Shown here: positions 32,486-40,382 of the stretch, in pieces
How the letters are laid out: each line of letters opens with the position of its first letter
How positions within the stretch are numbered: position 1 is the first letter of the stretch
Source: Haloferax gibbonsii ATCC 33959
GTDB taxonomy: Archaea; Halobacteriota; Halobacteria; Halobacteriales; Haloferacaceae
Length of the DNA stretch: 64,000 nt
Reading direction: 5' to 3'
Assembly: GCF_000336775.1 (NCBI RefSeq)
Contig: NZ_AOLJ01000011.1
Span: forward strand, 469,083 to 533,082
The notes under the pieces: model-generated
Databases searched by the model: none
What the model was told of the DNA's origin: nothing
What the model saw: the letters and a program-made list of their open reading frames with translations, nothing else
Position numbers and translations under genes: made by a program

Positions 32486-32650
32486 ATGAGCAAGGGCCAG
32501 AACAGCGGCGGTCTGATGTCGAGCGCGGGCCTCGTCCGCTACTTCGACGCGGAGGACCGCAACGCGATTCGAGTCGACCCCAAGACCGTCGTCGCCACGG
32601 GAGCGCTGTTCGGCATCGGCATTCTGGTGCTGAACGCGCTCGCGCTCTGA
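32486..32650 (+). CDS. secG: Preprotein translocase subunit Sec61-beta (SecG)
   Basis: A 54-residue tail-anchored protein. The opening [25 protein letters not shown] is the archaeal Sec61-beta signature, followed by one C-terminal membrane helix (about 36-54, [20 protein letters not shown]). It is the small subunit of the SecYEG/Sec61 protein-conducting channel. The core channel genes are not in the window. pdxT follows 55 bases downstream. Confidence 0.95.
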   Translation: MSKGQNSGGLMSSAGLVRYFDAEDRNAIRVDPKTVVATGALFGIGILVLNALAL

Positions 32651-32705
32651 ACCGCGCCGACCGCCGAACGGACGCTTTTTGTCCGCGGCTTCCCGAGACC
32701 CCTCC

Positions 32706-33314
32706 ATGACCACGCTACGCGCCGGCGTCGTCGCCGTGCAGGGCGACGTGTCCGAGCACGCCGACGCCGTCGAGCGGGCCGCCGCGGCCCACGGCGTCGA
32801 CGCCGAAATCGTCGAGATTCGAAGCGACGGCCTCGTCCCCGACTGCGACGTGTTACTCATGCCGGGCGGCGAGTCCACGACCATCTCCCGACTCCTCGAA
32901 CGCGAGGGCATCGACGACGAGATTCGCGCCCACGTCGACGCCGGGAAACCCGTCCTCGCCACCTGCGCCGGCCTCATCGTCGCCTCCCGCGACGCCAAGG
33001 ACGACCGCGTGACCACGCTCGACCTCCTCGACGTGACGGTCGACCGCAACGCCTTCGGCCGGCAGGTCGACAGCTTCGAGGCTCCGCTGGACGTGGCCGG
33101 CCTCGACTCGCCGTTCCCCGCGGTGTTCATCCGCGCGCCCCTCATCGACGAGGTCGGCGACGGCGTGGAGGTGCTCGCCGAGTGGGACGGCAACCCGGTC
33201 GCCGTCCGCGACGGCCCCGTCGTCGGCACCTCCTTCCACCCCGAACTGACGCCCGACAGCCGCATCCACGACCTCGCGTTCTTCGACGAACTGGCGGTCG
33301 AAGTCGACGCCTGA
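32706..33314 (+). CDS. pdxT: Pyridoxal 5'-phosphate synthase, glutaminase subunit PdxT
   Basis: A 202-residue class I glutamine amidotransferase that feeds ammonia to PdxS in vitamin B6 synthesis. Hallmarks are GVVAVQGDVSEH, the PGGEST loop, the nucleophile C87 in ATCAGLIV and the H-x-E of TSFHPEL. The ATG at 32706 is chosen; nine extra codons upstream (from 32679) are not conserved in the family. PdxS is not in the window. Many PLP enzymes (ThrC, IlvA) lie nearby, but that is coincidence of core metabolism. Confidence 0.95.
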   Translation: MTTLRAGVVAVQGDVSEHADAVERAAAAHGVDAEIVEIRSDGLVPDCDVLLMPGGESTTISRLLEREGIDDEIRAHVDAGKPVLATCAGLIVASRDAKDDRVTTLDLLDVTVDRNAFGRQVDSFEAPLDVAGLDSPFPAVFIRAPLIDEVGDGVEVLAEWDGNPVAVRDGPVVGTSFHPELTPDSRIHDLAFFDELAVEVDA

Positions 33315-33410
33315 GCGGAGCGCTCGACCGGCGGCGCGGACTCCCCGACGGGGGTGCCGCCGGTCACCGGAACCAGAGGGTCTTTTTCCGCGCCCGCCCG
33401 TCGTGCGACC

Positions 33411-33713
33411 ATGGACGCCGACACCCCGACCGACGAGGTCCTAGACGAGCTCTTTGCGACCATCGAGTCGCGCAAGGCGGAACTCCCCGAGGGCTCCTAC
33501 ACGACGACGCTTTTCACCCACGAGAAAGGCGAGAACTACGTCCTCGAAAAGCTCGGCGAGGAGACGACCGAGGCCATCCTCGCGGCCAAGGACGACGACC
33601 GCGAGGAACTGCTCTACGAGAGCGCCGACCTCGTCTACCACCTGCTCGTCCTGCTGTCGATGAAGGACGCCTCGCTCGACGACCTGCGCGAAGAGCTGAA
33701 AGCCCGCTTCTGA
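33411..33713 (+). CDS. hisE: Phosphoribosyl-ATP pyrophosphatase
   Basis: A 100-residue all-alpha MazG-like hydrolase for the second step of histidine synthesis. Seen are LFATIESRKAELPEGSYTTTLF, KGENYVLEKLGEETTEAILAAKD (the E-E-x-x-E metal motif) and LLYESADLVYHLLVLL (the E-x-x-D motif). It is monofunctional, not fused to HisI. The ATG at 33411 starts MDADTPTDEV; the upstream in-frame codon at 33354 would add a non-conserved leader. Confidence 0.95.
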   Translation: MDADTPTDEVLDELFATIESRKAELPEGSYTTTLFTHEKGENYVLEKLGEETTEAILAAKDDDREELLYESADLVYHLLVLLSMKDASLDDLREELKARF

Positions 33714-33927
33714 GACGGCCGCGGCGGCTCCCGCGACCGCAACGTTCGACCGCCGCCGCTCGCCGCCCGCAGTTCCCGGACGAGACGGCCCGATTGCAAA
33801 GCACCAAGGGCGTGCACCCACGATAGCGCACTCTCTCGATGCACGCCTCCCGAAGCCGCGTCCGCCAGTTCGCTCCCGCGCCCTCCACGCCCCACCGCGC
33901 CGCGCCCGTCACCCGAGGGTCGGCCGC

Positions 33928-35181
33928 GTGAGTCGGCTGTTCGGCGGCGACGAGCCGTCAGTCGAGTTCGTCGCCGGGAGCCTCATCGCGGGCGTCTTCT
34001 TCGGCGGCGTCGGCGCGGGCGTCGCCTTCCCGACGCTGCCGACGCTCGGTCCCATCATCGGCATCACGCCGTTCGTGGTCGGCCTCATCCTCTCGGCGAA
34101 CCGCTTCACTCGGCTGGTCGTGAACACGCCCGCCGGGCAGATACTCGACCGGATGGGGACGCGCCGGCCGATGATAGCCGGGTTCGTCGTGCAGGGGCTG
34201 TCGCCGTTCGGCTACGTCCTCGGGCTGAACCCCGGCCCGATTCCGCTCGACAGCGCGACTATCTTCCTCCTGTCGCGGGCCTGCTGGGGCGTCGGCTCGG
34301 CGTTCGTCTTCGTCGGCGCGTTCAGCACCATCACGCACGTCACCTCGGGCGAAAACCGCGGGAAGTGGGTCGGCTACATGCGCGGCGGCCAGAGCCTCGG
34401 GTTCCCCGCGGGCCTCGTCGTCGGCGGTCTCGTCACCGACGCGTTCGGCTACGCCACCGCGTTCGCCGTCGCGGGCTGTGCGGGCCTGTTCGCCGCCCTC
34501 GTCGCCATCTCCGTCCTCCCGGACGTGCAGACCGACGTGACGGCGGCGAGTTCGCTCCGCGACGTGCCGCGGCTGGTGCGGTCGGACATCCGCATCTTCA
34601 CCGTCGGCACCGTGAACTTCGCCGTCCGCTTTCTGTTTGCGGGCGTCCTCCTCTCGACGGCCGTGCTGTACGCGACGGCGAACGACATCTCGCTCGGCGG
34701 CCTCTCGGGGGCGGGCGTCAGCGGCGTCGTGATGGCCGTCGGCGTCGTCGCGTCGAGCGTCACGACGCTCGTCGTCGGGCGGTACTCCGACCGCCTGTCG
34801 AACCGCGCGGCGCTGACGCTGCCCGCGCTCGGCGTCCTCGCGTCCGGATTCACCCTGCTGGCGCTCGTGCCGACGCTCCCGTCGACGCTCGCGGGCGTGG
34901 CGCTCATCGGCGTCGGCGTCGGCGGGTCGAACCCGCCGCTGTTAGCCTATCTCGGCGACCTCAGCCCGGCCGACGACGTGGGCAAACTCGGCGGCGTCTA
35001 CAACGTCTTCGGCGACTCGGGGTCGACTCTCGGCCCGCTCGTGGCCGTTCCGATGGCCGAGGTGGTCGGCTTCCGCGTCGAGTACCTCGCCTGCGTCGCG
35101 CTCGTCGCCGTCGTCGGACTGCTCGTGGCGCGGACGCTCTACGGGGAGGCGGCGACGGTGCCGCGGTCGGAACCGTCGTGA
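33928..35181 (+). CDS. MFS transporter
   Basis: A 417-residue major facilitator protein with about 12 helices. The conserved loop 2-3 motif appears as NTPAGQILDRMGTRRPM, with a second-half counterpart VGRYSDRLSNRAAL, which shows the internal repeat. The motif GYMRGGQSLGFPAGLVVGG lies in helix 5. Substrate and direction are unknown; similarity to drug and sugar exporters is only general. The start is GTG (MSRLFGGDE). The 214 bases before it hold no recognisable gene. Confidence 0.87.
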   Translation: MSRLFGGDEPSVEFVAGSLIAGVFFGGVGAGVAFPTLPTLGPIIGITPFVVGLILSANRFTRLVVNTPAGQILDRMGTRRPMIAGFVVQGLSPFGYVLGLNPGPIPLDSATIFLLSRACWGVGSAFVFVGAFSTITHVTSGENRGKWVGYMRGGQSLGFPAGLVVGGLVTDAFGYATAFAVAGCAGLFAALVAISVLPDVQTDVTAASSLRDVPRLVRSDIRIFTVGTVNFAVRFLFAGVLLSTAVLYATANDISLGGLSGAGVSGVVMAVGVVASSVTTLVVGRYSDRLSNRAALTLPALGVLASGFTLLALVPTLPSTLAGVALIGVGVGGSNPPLLAYLGDLSPADDVGKLGGVYNVFGDSGSTLGPLVAVPMAEVVGFRVEYLACVALVAVVGLLVARTLYGEAATVPRSEPS

Positions 35182-35211
35182 GAAATCGCGTCAGGCGCGG
35201 GTCGAACGCCG

Positions 35212-35880
35212 TTACTTGAACTCGATGCCGAGGTCGTGCATGCCGTCGTTGTTCTGTGCGACGTTGATGAGAAGCGGCGTCACCGCCTCGATTTCGGCGG
35301 CGTTGGCGAGGCCGCCGCCGTCGAGGGCGCGGAGGCCGTCGATGCCCTCGGCGAGCAGGCGCACGGTCTCCTTTGCGTCCTCGTCGTCGGCGACGAGGAG
35401 CGTGTCGATGCCGAGGTCGGCGTCGAGGTCGGCCAGTCGACCGGCCGCGAGGTTGTGGAACGCGCCGACCACCGGCACGTCGTCGGGGGCCGCGTCGGCG
35501 ACGAGCGCCGTCACGCTCCCCGCTTTCGGCGGGTGGTAGTGGAAGCCGTCGTCGTCGCGCTTGATGCCCGCGGCGGGCGTGACGAGCACGTCGCCCTCGG
35601 ACAGGGAGTCGGCGACGGCCTCGACGGTGTCGGAGACGTGGTACGGCGGCACGGCGAGGACGACCACGGAGGCGCGGTCGGCGGCCATCTCGTTCGTGAA
35701 GCCGTTTACCTTCACGTCGCGGCCGCGGCTGGAGAGTTCGGTCTCGTACTCGTCGGCCTTCTCGCGGGCCTTGTCGGGGTCGCGCGACCCGATGATGACC
35801 TCGTGGTCGGTGTGGTAGGCCCAGCGGAGGGCGAGGCCCTCGCCGATGTCGCCGGTCCCACCGAGGAGTGCGATTCGCAT
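35212..35880 (-). CDS. npdG: F420H2:NADP oxidoreductase (NADPH-dependent F420 reductase)
   Basis: A 222-residue Rossmann-fold enzyme that exchanges hydride between reduced cofactor F420 and NADP. The N-terminal MRIALLGGTGDIGEGLALRWA is the NADP-binding signature of this family, followed by IIGSRDPDKA. Later segments VVLAVPPYHVSD and AFHNLAAGRLADLD fit the F420-binding half. The ATG at 35880 is clear, since an upstream extension (to 36030) is Arg-rich and unconserved. Haloarchaea do contain F420, so the reaction is plausible. Confidence 0.92.
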   Translation of the reverse strand: MRIALLGGTGDIGEGLALRWAYHTDHEVIIGSRDPDKAREKADEYETELSSRGRDVKVNGFTNEMAADRASVVVLAVPPYHVSDTVEAVADSLSEGDVLVTPAAGIKRDDDGFHYHPPKAGSVTALVADAAPDDVPVVGAFHNLAAGRLADLDADLGIDTLLVADDEDAKETVRLLAEGIDGLRALDGGGLANAAEIEAVTPLLINVAQNNDGMHDLGIEFK

Positions 35881-35957
35881 ACTCACACCTCCGGACCGAG
35901 CCGACCTAAAGGGTTGTGCGACCGGTCGGTTCTGCCTGTGTCCGCGACCGGGGGGAA

Positions 35958-36173
35958 CTATCGACTGTCGTCGTCGGACTCGACGAGCGCCTGCACCCGC
36001 TCGAAGCCGTCGCGGTAGACGAGCCACCACGCGACCACCGGGGCCAACAGCAACAGCGGCCCGACGAGGAACAACTGCGTGAACGGGTCCGGCGGGAGGA
36101 GGTACGTCCCGACGACGACCACGAGCGCGTCGAGCGCGAGCAGCGTGACGACGAAGGCGCGGAGGTGTCCCAT
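35958..36173 (-). CDS. Two-helix small membrane protein
   Basis: A 71-residue protein: helix 1 at about 5-24 (AFVVTLLALDALVVVVGTYLL), a PPDPFTQLF turn, helix 2 at about 33-52 (LVGPLLLLAPVVAWWLVY) and an acidic cytosolic tail ending ESDDDSR. It lies between HAD and npdG genes on the same strand, with 77 and 49 bases on either side. No function is known. Confidence 0.65.
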   Translation of the reverse strand: MGHLRAFVVTLLALDALVVVVGTYLLPPDPFTQLFLVGPLLLLAPVVAWWLVYRDGFERVQALVESDDDSR

Positions 36174-36222
36174 CAGCGGCCCTCCGGCGGCGAAACGGGA
36201 GTCGGAGTCGGAGTCGGTGCCA

Positions 36223-37077
36223 TCAGTCGAGGAGGTCCGGAACCTCGTTCACGTCCTCGACGACGGCGGCCGCGCCGATTTCGGAGAACTTCCGTCGGCC
36301 GTCGTCGCCGGTCAGGCCGCCCGAGAGGACGCCGACGCCGTAGTAGACGCGGTCGGGGTCCGCGGCGTCGGCGTTCAGCGCCGTCTTCACGTCGTCGAGG
36401 GTGTCGCCGACGAAGACGACCGACTCGGCTCCGAGGCGCTCCGCGACCGTCACGAGCGCGGCCGGGTGGGGCTTTCCCTCCTCCCAGTCGTCCATCGTGA
36501 ACCGGTGGTCGTCGGCCACGTCGAGGGCGACGCGGTCGAGCGCGATGTCGGCCTCGGCGCTGGGGCGGCCGGTGACGACGCCGAGTTCGCGGTCGCCGAG
36601 CGCGTCGAGCGTCTCCGGGCGGAGGAGCACGGGTTCGTCGTGGATGTAGCCGGCGGCCTCGAACGGCGGGTCGCCGCCTTCGAGGTCGCCGTAAAGGTCG
36701 CTTCCGAGGTAGAGCGCCTGAAACGTCTCCCGGAGCGCCTCGGGGTCCCACTCGTCGAAGACGACGCTCGGGTCGGAAAACAGGGCTTCGACAGTCGCCT
36801 CGGCGGCGTCGAGGCCGCCGCCGCGGGCCTCGATTTCGTCGGTGAACTCGGCGACCGACAGGTCGGTCTCGCGGGCGGCGAGGACGTACAGCGCCGCCGC
36901 GTACGTCAGTTCCCAGTCGTTGTTGAAGCCGCCGGCGTCCTTGAACAGTTGGACCTCGTCGCGGGAGATGGTCGTGCCGTAGTGTCGGTCCACGGATTCG
37001 ACGATGGCGCGCCGGTAGGAGTCGGCGACGTCGACGAGCACTCCGTCGATATCGAGGACGACAGCGTCCGCGTGCAT
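36223..37077 (-). CDS. HAD superfamily hydrolase (TIGR01548-type)
   Basis: A 284-residue HAD phosphatase. Motif I is [20 protein letters not shown] (nucleophile D9, acid D11), motif II is VVTGRPS, the motif III lysine lies in EEGKPHP and motif IV is [15 protein letters not shown] long helical cap lies between motifs I and II. The N-terminus and length fit the TIGR01548 group, whose substrate is unknown. It lies 52 bases downstream of the UPF0146 gene and may be co-transcribed with it. Confidence 0.87.
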   Translation of the reverse strand: MHADAVVLDIDGVLVDVADSYRRAIVESVDRHYGTTISRDEVQLFKDAGGFNNDWELTYAAALYVLAARETDLSVAEFTDEIEARGGGLDAAEATVEALFSDPSVVFDEWDPEALRETFQALYLGSDLYGDLEGGDPPFEAAGYIHDEPVLLRPETLDALGDRELGVVTGRPSAEADIALDRVALDVADDHRFTMDDWEEGKPHPAALVTVAERLGAESVVFVGDTLDDVKTALNADAADPDRVYYGVGVLSGGLTGDDGRRKFSEIGAAAVVEDVNEVPDLLD

Positions 37078-37129
37078 ACCGGAAGCGCGCGGCGAGCGGG
37101 CAAGTGCCTTACTCTTGGGCCCGGGCGGG

Positions 37130-37561
37130 CTAGTCCCGCCGGGCGCGCTGGCCCCGTCGCCCGTGCTCGGCGACGTACAGCGTGTCGCCCGGAAGCGTCT
37201 CGCGGGCGACCGGAATCGAGGGTTCGTCGTAGCCGAGCGTGGTGAACAGGAAGTCGGCGTCGGCGCGGCGGGCGACCTCGACCGCGGGTCCGTGGAGTTC
37301 GACGGGGACGTTCAGGGCGTAGACGACATCGGCGTCGGCGTAGGGGCCGAGGTCGGAGGCGTCAGCGCGGGCGAACACGTCGTCGCGGACGAACGAGACG
37401 GCCTCGGGAACGGGGAACTCGTGCACGTCGACGGCGACCACGTCGACCCCGCGGTCGGCGAGGGCGGCCGCCACCGACGGCTCCCGACCGACCCCGAGTT
37501 CGACCGCGCGGTCGTACCCCGACAACCGTCCGACGAGCGCGTCGCGCAGCGATTTTTTCAC
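37130..37561 (-). CDS. UPF0146 family protein (methyltransferase-like fold)
   Basis: A 143-residue archaeal UPF0146 protein. It keeps a SAM-methyltransferase-like core ([29 protein letters not shown], then VRDDVFA and [10 protein letters not shown]), yet the protein is shorter than typical methyltransferases. No catalytic role is established. It starts with GTG at 37561, only 39 bases from the archaemetzincin start on the other strand. Confidence 0.85.
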   Translation of the reverse strand: MKKSLRDALVGRLSGYDRAVELGVGREPSVAAALADRGVDVVAVDVHEFPVPEAVSFVRDDVFARADASDLGPYADADVVYALNVPVELHGPAVEVARRADADFLFTTLGYDEPSIPVARETLPGDTLYVAEHGRRGQRARRD

Positions 37562-37600
37562 GTCGGGATATTTATGAAGCGTCCCCGCTTAATCCCTCGC
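37562..37600. promoter_or_regulatory. 39-base divergent promoter with two facing TATA boxes
   Basis: The whole spacer between the UPF0146 start (GTG, minus) and the archaemetzincin start (ATG, plus) is 39 bases. A + strand TATA gatatttat (37567-37575) lies about 29 bases before the ATG at 37601. A minus-strand TATA gattaagc (37587-37594) lies about 29 bases before the GTG. Both messages would be leaderless, with overlapping promoter footprints. Confidence 0.65.
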
Positions 37601-38122
37601 ATGCTCGTCGATATCGTGCCTATCGGGGATATTTCTGCGGCCGTCAAGCGGGAGGCATCCGCCGGACTCCGCTCCGTCTACGACTGCGACGTGACCGTGC
37701 ACTCGAATCAGGCGATACCCGAGGGCGCGTTCGACCGGAGCCGAAACCAGTACCGGGCCGAGCAGTTCATCGAGCTGGCGAGCCGCATCGGTCGCGGCGA
37801 GAAGAACATCGGCATCACCGAAAAGGACCTCTACTACCGCCGCCGAAACTACGTCTTCGGCCTCGCGTACCTCAACGGCAACGGCTCCGTCATCTCCACG
37901 TACCGCCTCCAGACCTCCACCGACGGCGGCATCACGAACAAACCCGCCGACGAGGTGCTGTCCGACCGCGTGCGAAAGGAGGTCGTCCACGAGATCGGCC
38001 ACACCCTCGGCCTCGAACACTGCGACAACAACAAGTGCGTCATGTCCTTCTCGCCGACGGTCCGCGAGGTGGACGTGAAAGAAGAGAACCTCTGCGGCAC
38101 CTGCAGTCGGCTCGTCCACTAG
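37601..38122 (+). CDS. amzA: Archaemetzincin zinc metalloprotease
   Basis: A 173-residue archaemetzincin (M54). The extended zinc motif is complete: H130-E131-x2-H134-x5-H140-C141, followed by C146 and the Met-turn-like M148 (KCVMSF). Two further cysteines (CGTC) complete the second zinc site. It has no signal peptide, so it acts in the cytosol; substrates are unknown. An in-frame ATG at 37574 lies in the TATA box, so 37601 is preferred. Confidence 0.94.
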   Translation: MLVDIVPIGDISAAVKREASAGLRSVYDCDVTVHSNQAIPEGAFDRSRNQYRAEQFIELASRIGRGEKNIGITEKDLYYRRRNYVFGLAYLNGNGSVISTYRLQTSTDGGITNKPADEVLSDRVRKEVVHEIGHTLGLEHCDNNKCVMSFSPTVREVDVKEENLCGTCSRLVH

Positions 38123-38140
38123 CGCTCGGGAACCGGTCTC

Positions 38141-38215
38141 GGTTCGTCTGGGCTCGGTTCGTCTGGGCTCGGTTTGTCTCGTCTCGGCTCGCCCCGTCTC
38201 GGCTCGCCCCGTCTC
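38141..38215. repeat. Five tandem 15-base repeats between archaemetzincin and UspA genes
   Basis: Five 15-base units run without gaps: ggttcgtctgggctc twice (38141-38170), ggtttgtctcgtctc once (38171-38185) and ggctcgccccgtctc twice (38186-38215). The consensus is gg-t/c-t-cg-tct-ctc like, pyrimidine-rich on the + strand. A T run follows at 38224-38228. The array starts 18 bases after the archaemetzincin stop and ends 39 bases before the UspA start. Confidence 0.85.
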
Positions 38216-38254
38216 GTCTCACCCTTTTTCTCGTCGCGGCACGTGTGTACAACC

Positions 38255-38704
38255 ATGAACTTCGTCGTTGCAGTAGACGGCTCTGCGGCCGCCGACAGAG
38301 CGCTCGACCACGCGCTCACGATGCTCGAACCGCTGGGTGCGACGGTCACCATCGTCCACGCGGTCGAACCGCAGGTCCTCGTCGAAGGCGGCGAGGAACC
38401 CGTCGCGGGCGTCGCCAGAACCGGCGACCGAATCGTCGCCGAGAGCCTCGAAGACGCGGAATCGCGCGCCGAACGCGTCCTGCAAGCGGCCGCCGAACGC
38501 GCGGCCGACGCGGGCGTCGAAGCGACCACGGAACTCCTCTACGGCGACCCCGTGGAGGCGATTCCGACCTACGCCGACGAGGCGGACGCCGACGGCATCT
38601 TCGTCGGCCACCGCGGCCTCTCGAAGCGCTACGAGGGGCTGGTCGGCAGCGTCGCCAAGGAACTGGTCGAGCGGGCGTCCTGCCCCGTCACCGTCGTCCG
38701 CTGA
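38255..38704 (+). CDS. Universal stress protein (UspA family)
   Basis: A 149-residue single-domain UspA protein. It opens MNFVVAVDGSAAADRAL and ends with an ATP-binding-type C-terminus: GIFVGHRGLSKRYEGLVGSVAKELVERASCPVTVVR. The usual GxRG reads GHRG, and the GS-V segment is present, so nucleotide binding is likely. The role in stress survival is known only generally. Its TGA is followed immediately by the rtcA ATG, so the two are one transcript. Confidence 0.92.
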   Translation: MNFVVAVDGSAAADRALDHALTMLEPLGATVTIVHAVEPQVLVEGGEEPVAGVARTGDRIVAESLEDAESRAERVLQAAAERAADAGVEATTELLYGDPVEAIPTYADEADADGIFVGHRGLSKRYEGLVGSVAKELVERASCPVTVVR

Positions 38705-39820
38705 ATGCGCCGACTCGACGGGCGCGACGGCGGCGGACAGCCCCTCAGGACCGCCCTCGCGCTCTCGGTCGTGACCGGCGAGCCGTTCGAGATGACGAAC
38801 GTCCGCGGGAACCGCTCGACGCCCGGACTGAAGGCCCAGCACGTCGCCTGCGTCTCCGTCGCCGCGGCCGTCTCGAACGCCGACGTCGCCGGCGACGAGG
38901 TCGGGTCGTCGACGCTCCGCTTTTCGCCCCGCGAGGTCCGAGCCGACCCGGTCGAGGCGGCCGTCGGCACCGCCGGGAGCGCGACGCTCGTTTGCGAGAC
39001 GCTGCTCCCCGCGGCCGTCGCCCTCGACGACCCGCTTTCCCTCACCGTCACCGGCGGCACCGACGTTCGGTGGTCGCCGCCGACGGACTACCTCCGGTAC
39101 GCGAAGCGCCCGCTGTGTTCGGCGTTCGGCGTCGAGTTCGGCCTCTCGGTGCCTCGTCGCGGCTTCTACCCGGCCGGCGGCGGCACGCTTTCGCTCCGCA
39201 TCGCGCCGGCCGAGCCGACACCGGTCGAACTGACCCGCCGCGCGGAGCCCGACGAACTCCGGGTCTACTCGGTCGCGAGCGAGTCGCTCGCGGACGCCGC
39301 GGTGGCCGAGCGACAGGTCGAGGGCGTCCGCGACGCGCTCGCCGAGGCGGGCGTCGACCTCCCGATTCGGTCGTCGGTCTCGTCGGCCGAGAGCGACTCG
39401 CCCGGTTCGGCTGTGGTCGTCGTCGCTCGGGGCGGAGAAGACGAGAGAGCAGGCGACGGTTCCGCGTCGCTCGTCGCCGGCTTCGACGCCTACGGCGAGC
39501 GCGGCACGCCGGCCGAGACGGTCGGGTCGCGGGCGGCCGACTCGCTTCTCGACTGGCTCGGCGGCGACGCGCCGGTTGACCGCCACATGGCCGACCAACT
39601 GCTCGTCTGGGTCGCGCTCGCCGGGGGTCGCGTGCGGATTCCCGCCGTCACGGACCACGTGCGGACGAACCTCGACGTGATTCGTGCCTTCGGCTACGAC
39701 GTGACGCCCCGGGCGGGCGAAGACGGGGACCGCGGCGCGGGGGCGGGCGCTGGCGCAGGTCCGGGGGCGGAGACGGAGGCGAGGACCGGCGCAGTCGTCG
39801 AGTCAGACGGCGGCCGCTGA
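38705..39820 (+). CDS. rtcA: RNA 3'-terminal phosphate cyclase
   Basis: A 371-residue enzyme that converts RNA 3'-phosphate ends to 2',3'-cyclic phosphates using ATP. DGRDGGGQPLRTALALS and RGNRSTPGLKAQH are family signatures. The adenylated nucleophile is probably H294 in DRHMADQL. The last 30 or so residues are a low-complexity Gly/Ala/Glu extension that the family does not need. The ATG directly abuts the UspA stop. RtcB ligase is not in the window. Partner and substrate RNAs are unknown. Confidence 0.92.
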   Translation: MRRLDGRDGGGQPLRTALALSVVTGEPFEMTNVRGNRSTPGLKAQHVACVSVAAAVSNADVAGDEVGSSTLRFSPREVRADPVEAAVGTAGSATLVCETLLPAAVALDDPLSLTVTGGTDVRWSPPTDYLRYAKRPLCSAFGVEFGLSVPRRGFYPAGGGTLSLRIAPAEPTPVELTRRAEPDELRVYSVASESLADAAVAERQVEGVRDALAEAGVDLPIRSSVSSAESDSPGSAVVVVARGGEDERAGDGSASLVAGFDAYGERGTPAETVGSRAADSLLDWLGGDAPVDRHMADQLLVWVALAGGRVRIPAVTDHVRTNLDVIRAFGYDVTPRAGEDGDRGAGAGAGAGPGAETEARTGAVVESDGGR

Positions 39821-39844
39821 CCCGAAGCTCCGGCTTCGGCAGCC

Positions 39845-40327
39845 TCAGGGCGCGTATTTTCCGGTCAGTTGCGTCTCGGCGGTGACGTGTCCCGCGATGG
39901 CGCGTTTCAGGTCGGCTTTCGTCGCGCCGGCGTCGAGGTCGAGGGAGGTGTCGAGCGCGTACAACAGGAACCGATAGGTGTGCTCGCCGTCCGGCGGGTT
40001 CGGGCCGCCGTAGCCCGTCTCGCCGTAGCTGTTAGTTCCCTCGACCGCGTCCGGCGGCGTCTCGCCCGCCTCGATGGCGTCGGTGTCGGGGTCGATGTTC
40101 CAGACCAGCCAGTGGTCCCACACCTTGCCCGCGGGTTTCACCGCGTCGGGGTCGTCCATCACGAGCGCGAGCGAGGCGGTCCCGGGGGGAACGCCCCCGA
40201 TTCGGAGCGGCGGGCTCTCGTTTTCGGTCGCGTAGCCGTGGGTGCGGGGTATCGGGCTTCCGTCGTCGAACGCCGGGCTTCGGAGGGTGAGCCCGCGGCG
40301 GCGCTCGCTCGAATCACTCGATATCAT
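39845..40327 (-). CDS. YbhB/YbcL family Raf-kinase-inhibitor-like protein
   Basis: A 160-residue PEBP-like protein. Conserved ligand-site segments are SPPLRIGGVPPGTASLALVMDDPDA (the DPD motif), WDHWLVWNI and GYGGPNPPDGEHTYRFLLYALD. The family binds anionic groups, but the physiological ligand in archaea is unknown. The ATG at 40327 is chosen because upstream codons to 40417 lack conservation. It lies 55 bases behind the VOC-protein gene on the same strand. Confidence 0.93.
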   Translation of the reverse strand: MISSDSSERRRGLTLRSPAFDDGSPIPRTHGYATENESPPLRIGGVPPGTASLALVMDDPDAVKPAGKVWDHWLVWNIDPDTDAIEAGETPPDAVEGTNSYGETGYGGPNPPDGEHTYRFLLYALDTSLDLDAGATKADLKRAIAGHVTAETQLTGKYAP

Positions 40328-40382
40328 TACCCGCCCGTTGGGCGACCAACGACAAAACGATTCGTTCGGCCGAATCGACCCG

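Noticed and set aside
37574..37600. Upstream in-frame ATG for archaemetzincin
   Set aside because: The ATG is part of the TATA box itself; the start at 37601 has the correct leaderless spacing.
38040..38529. Small minus-strand frames across the 15-base repeat array
   Set aside because: They translate the repeats into Glu/Pro/Arg/Asp strings and run antisense to UspA; no start signal or family match.
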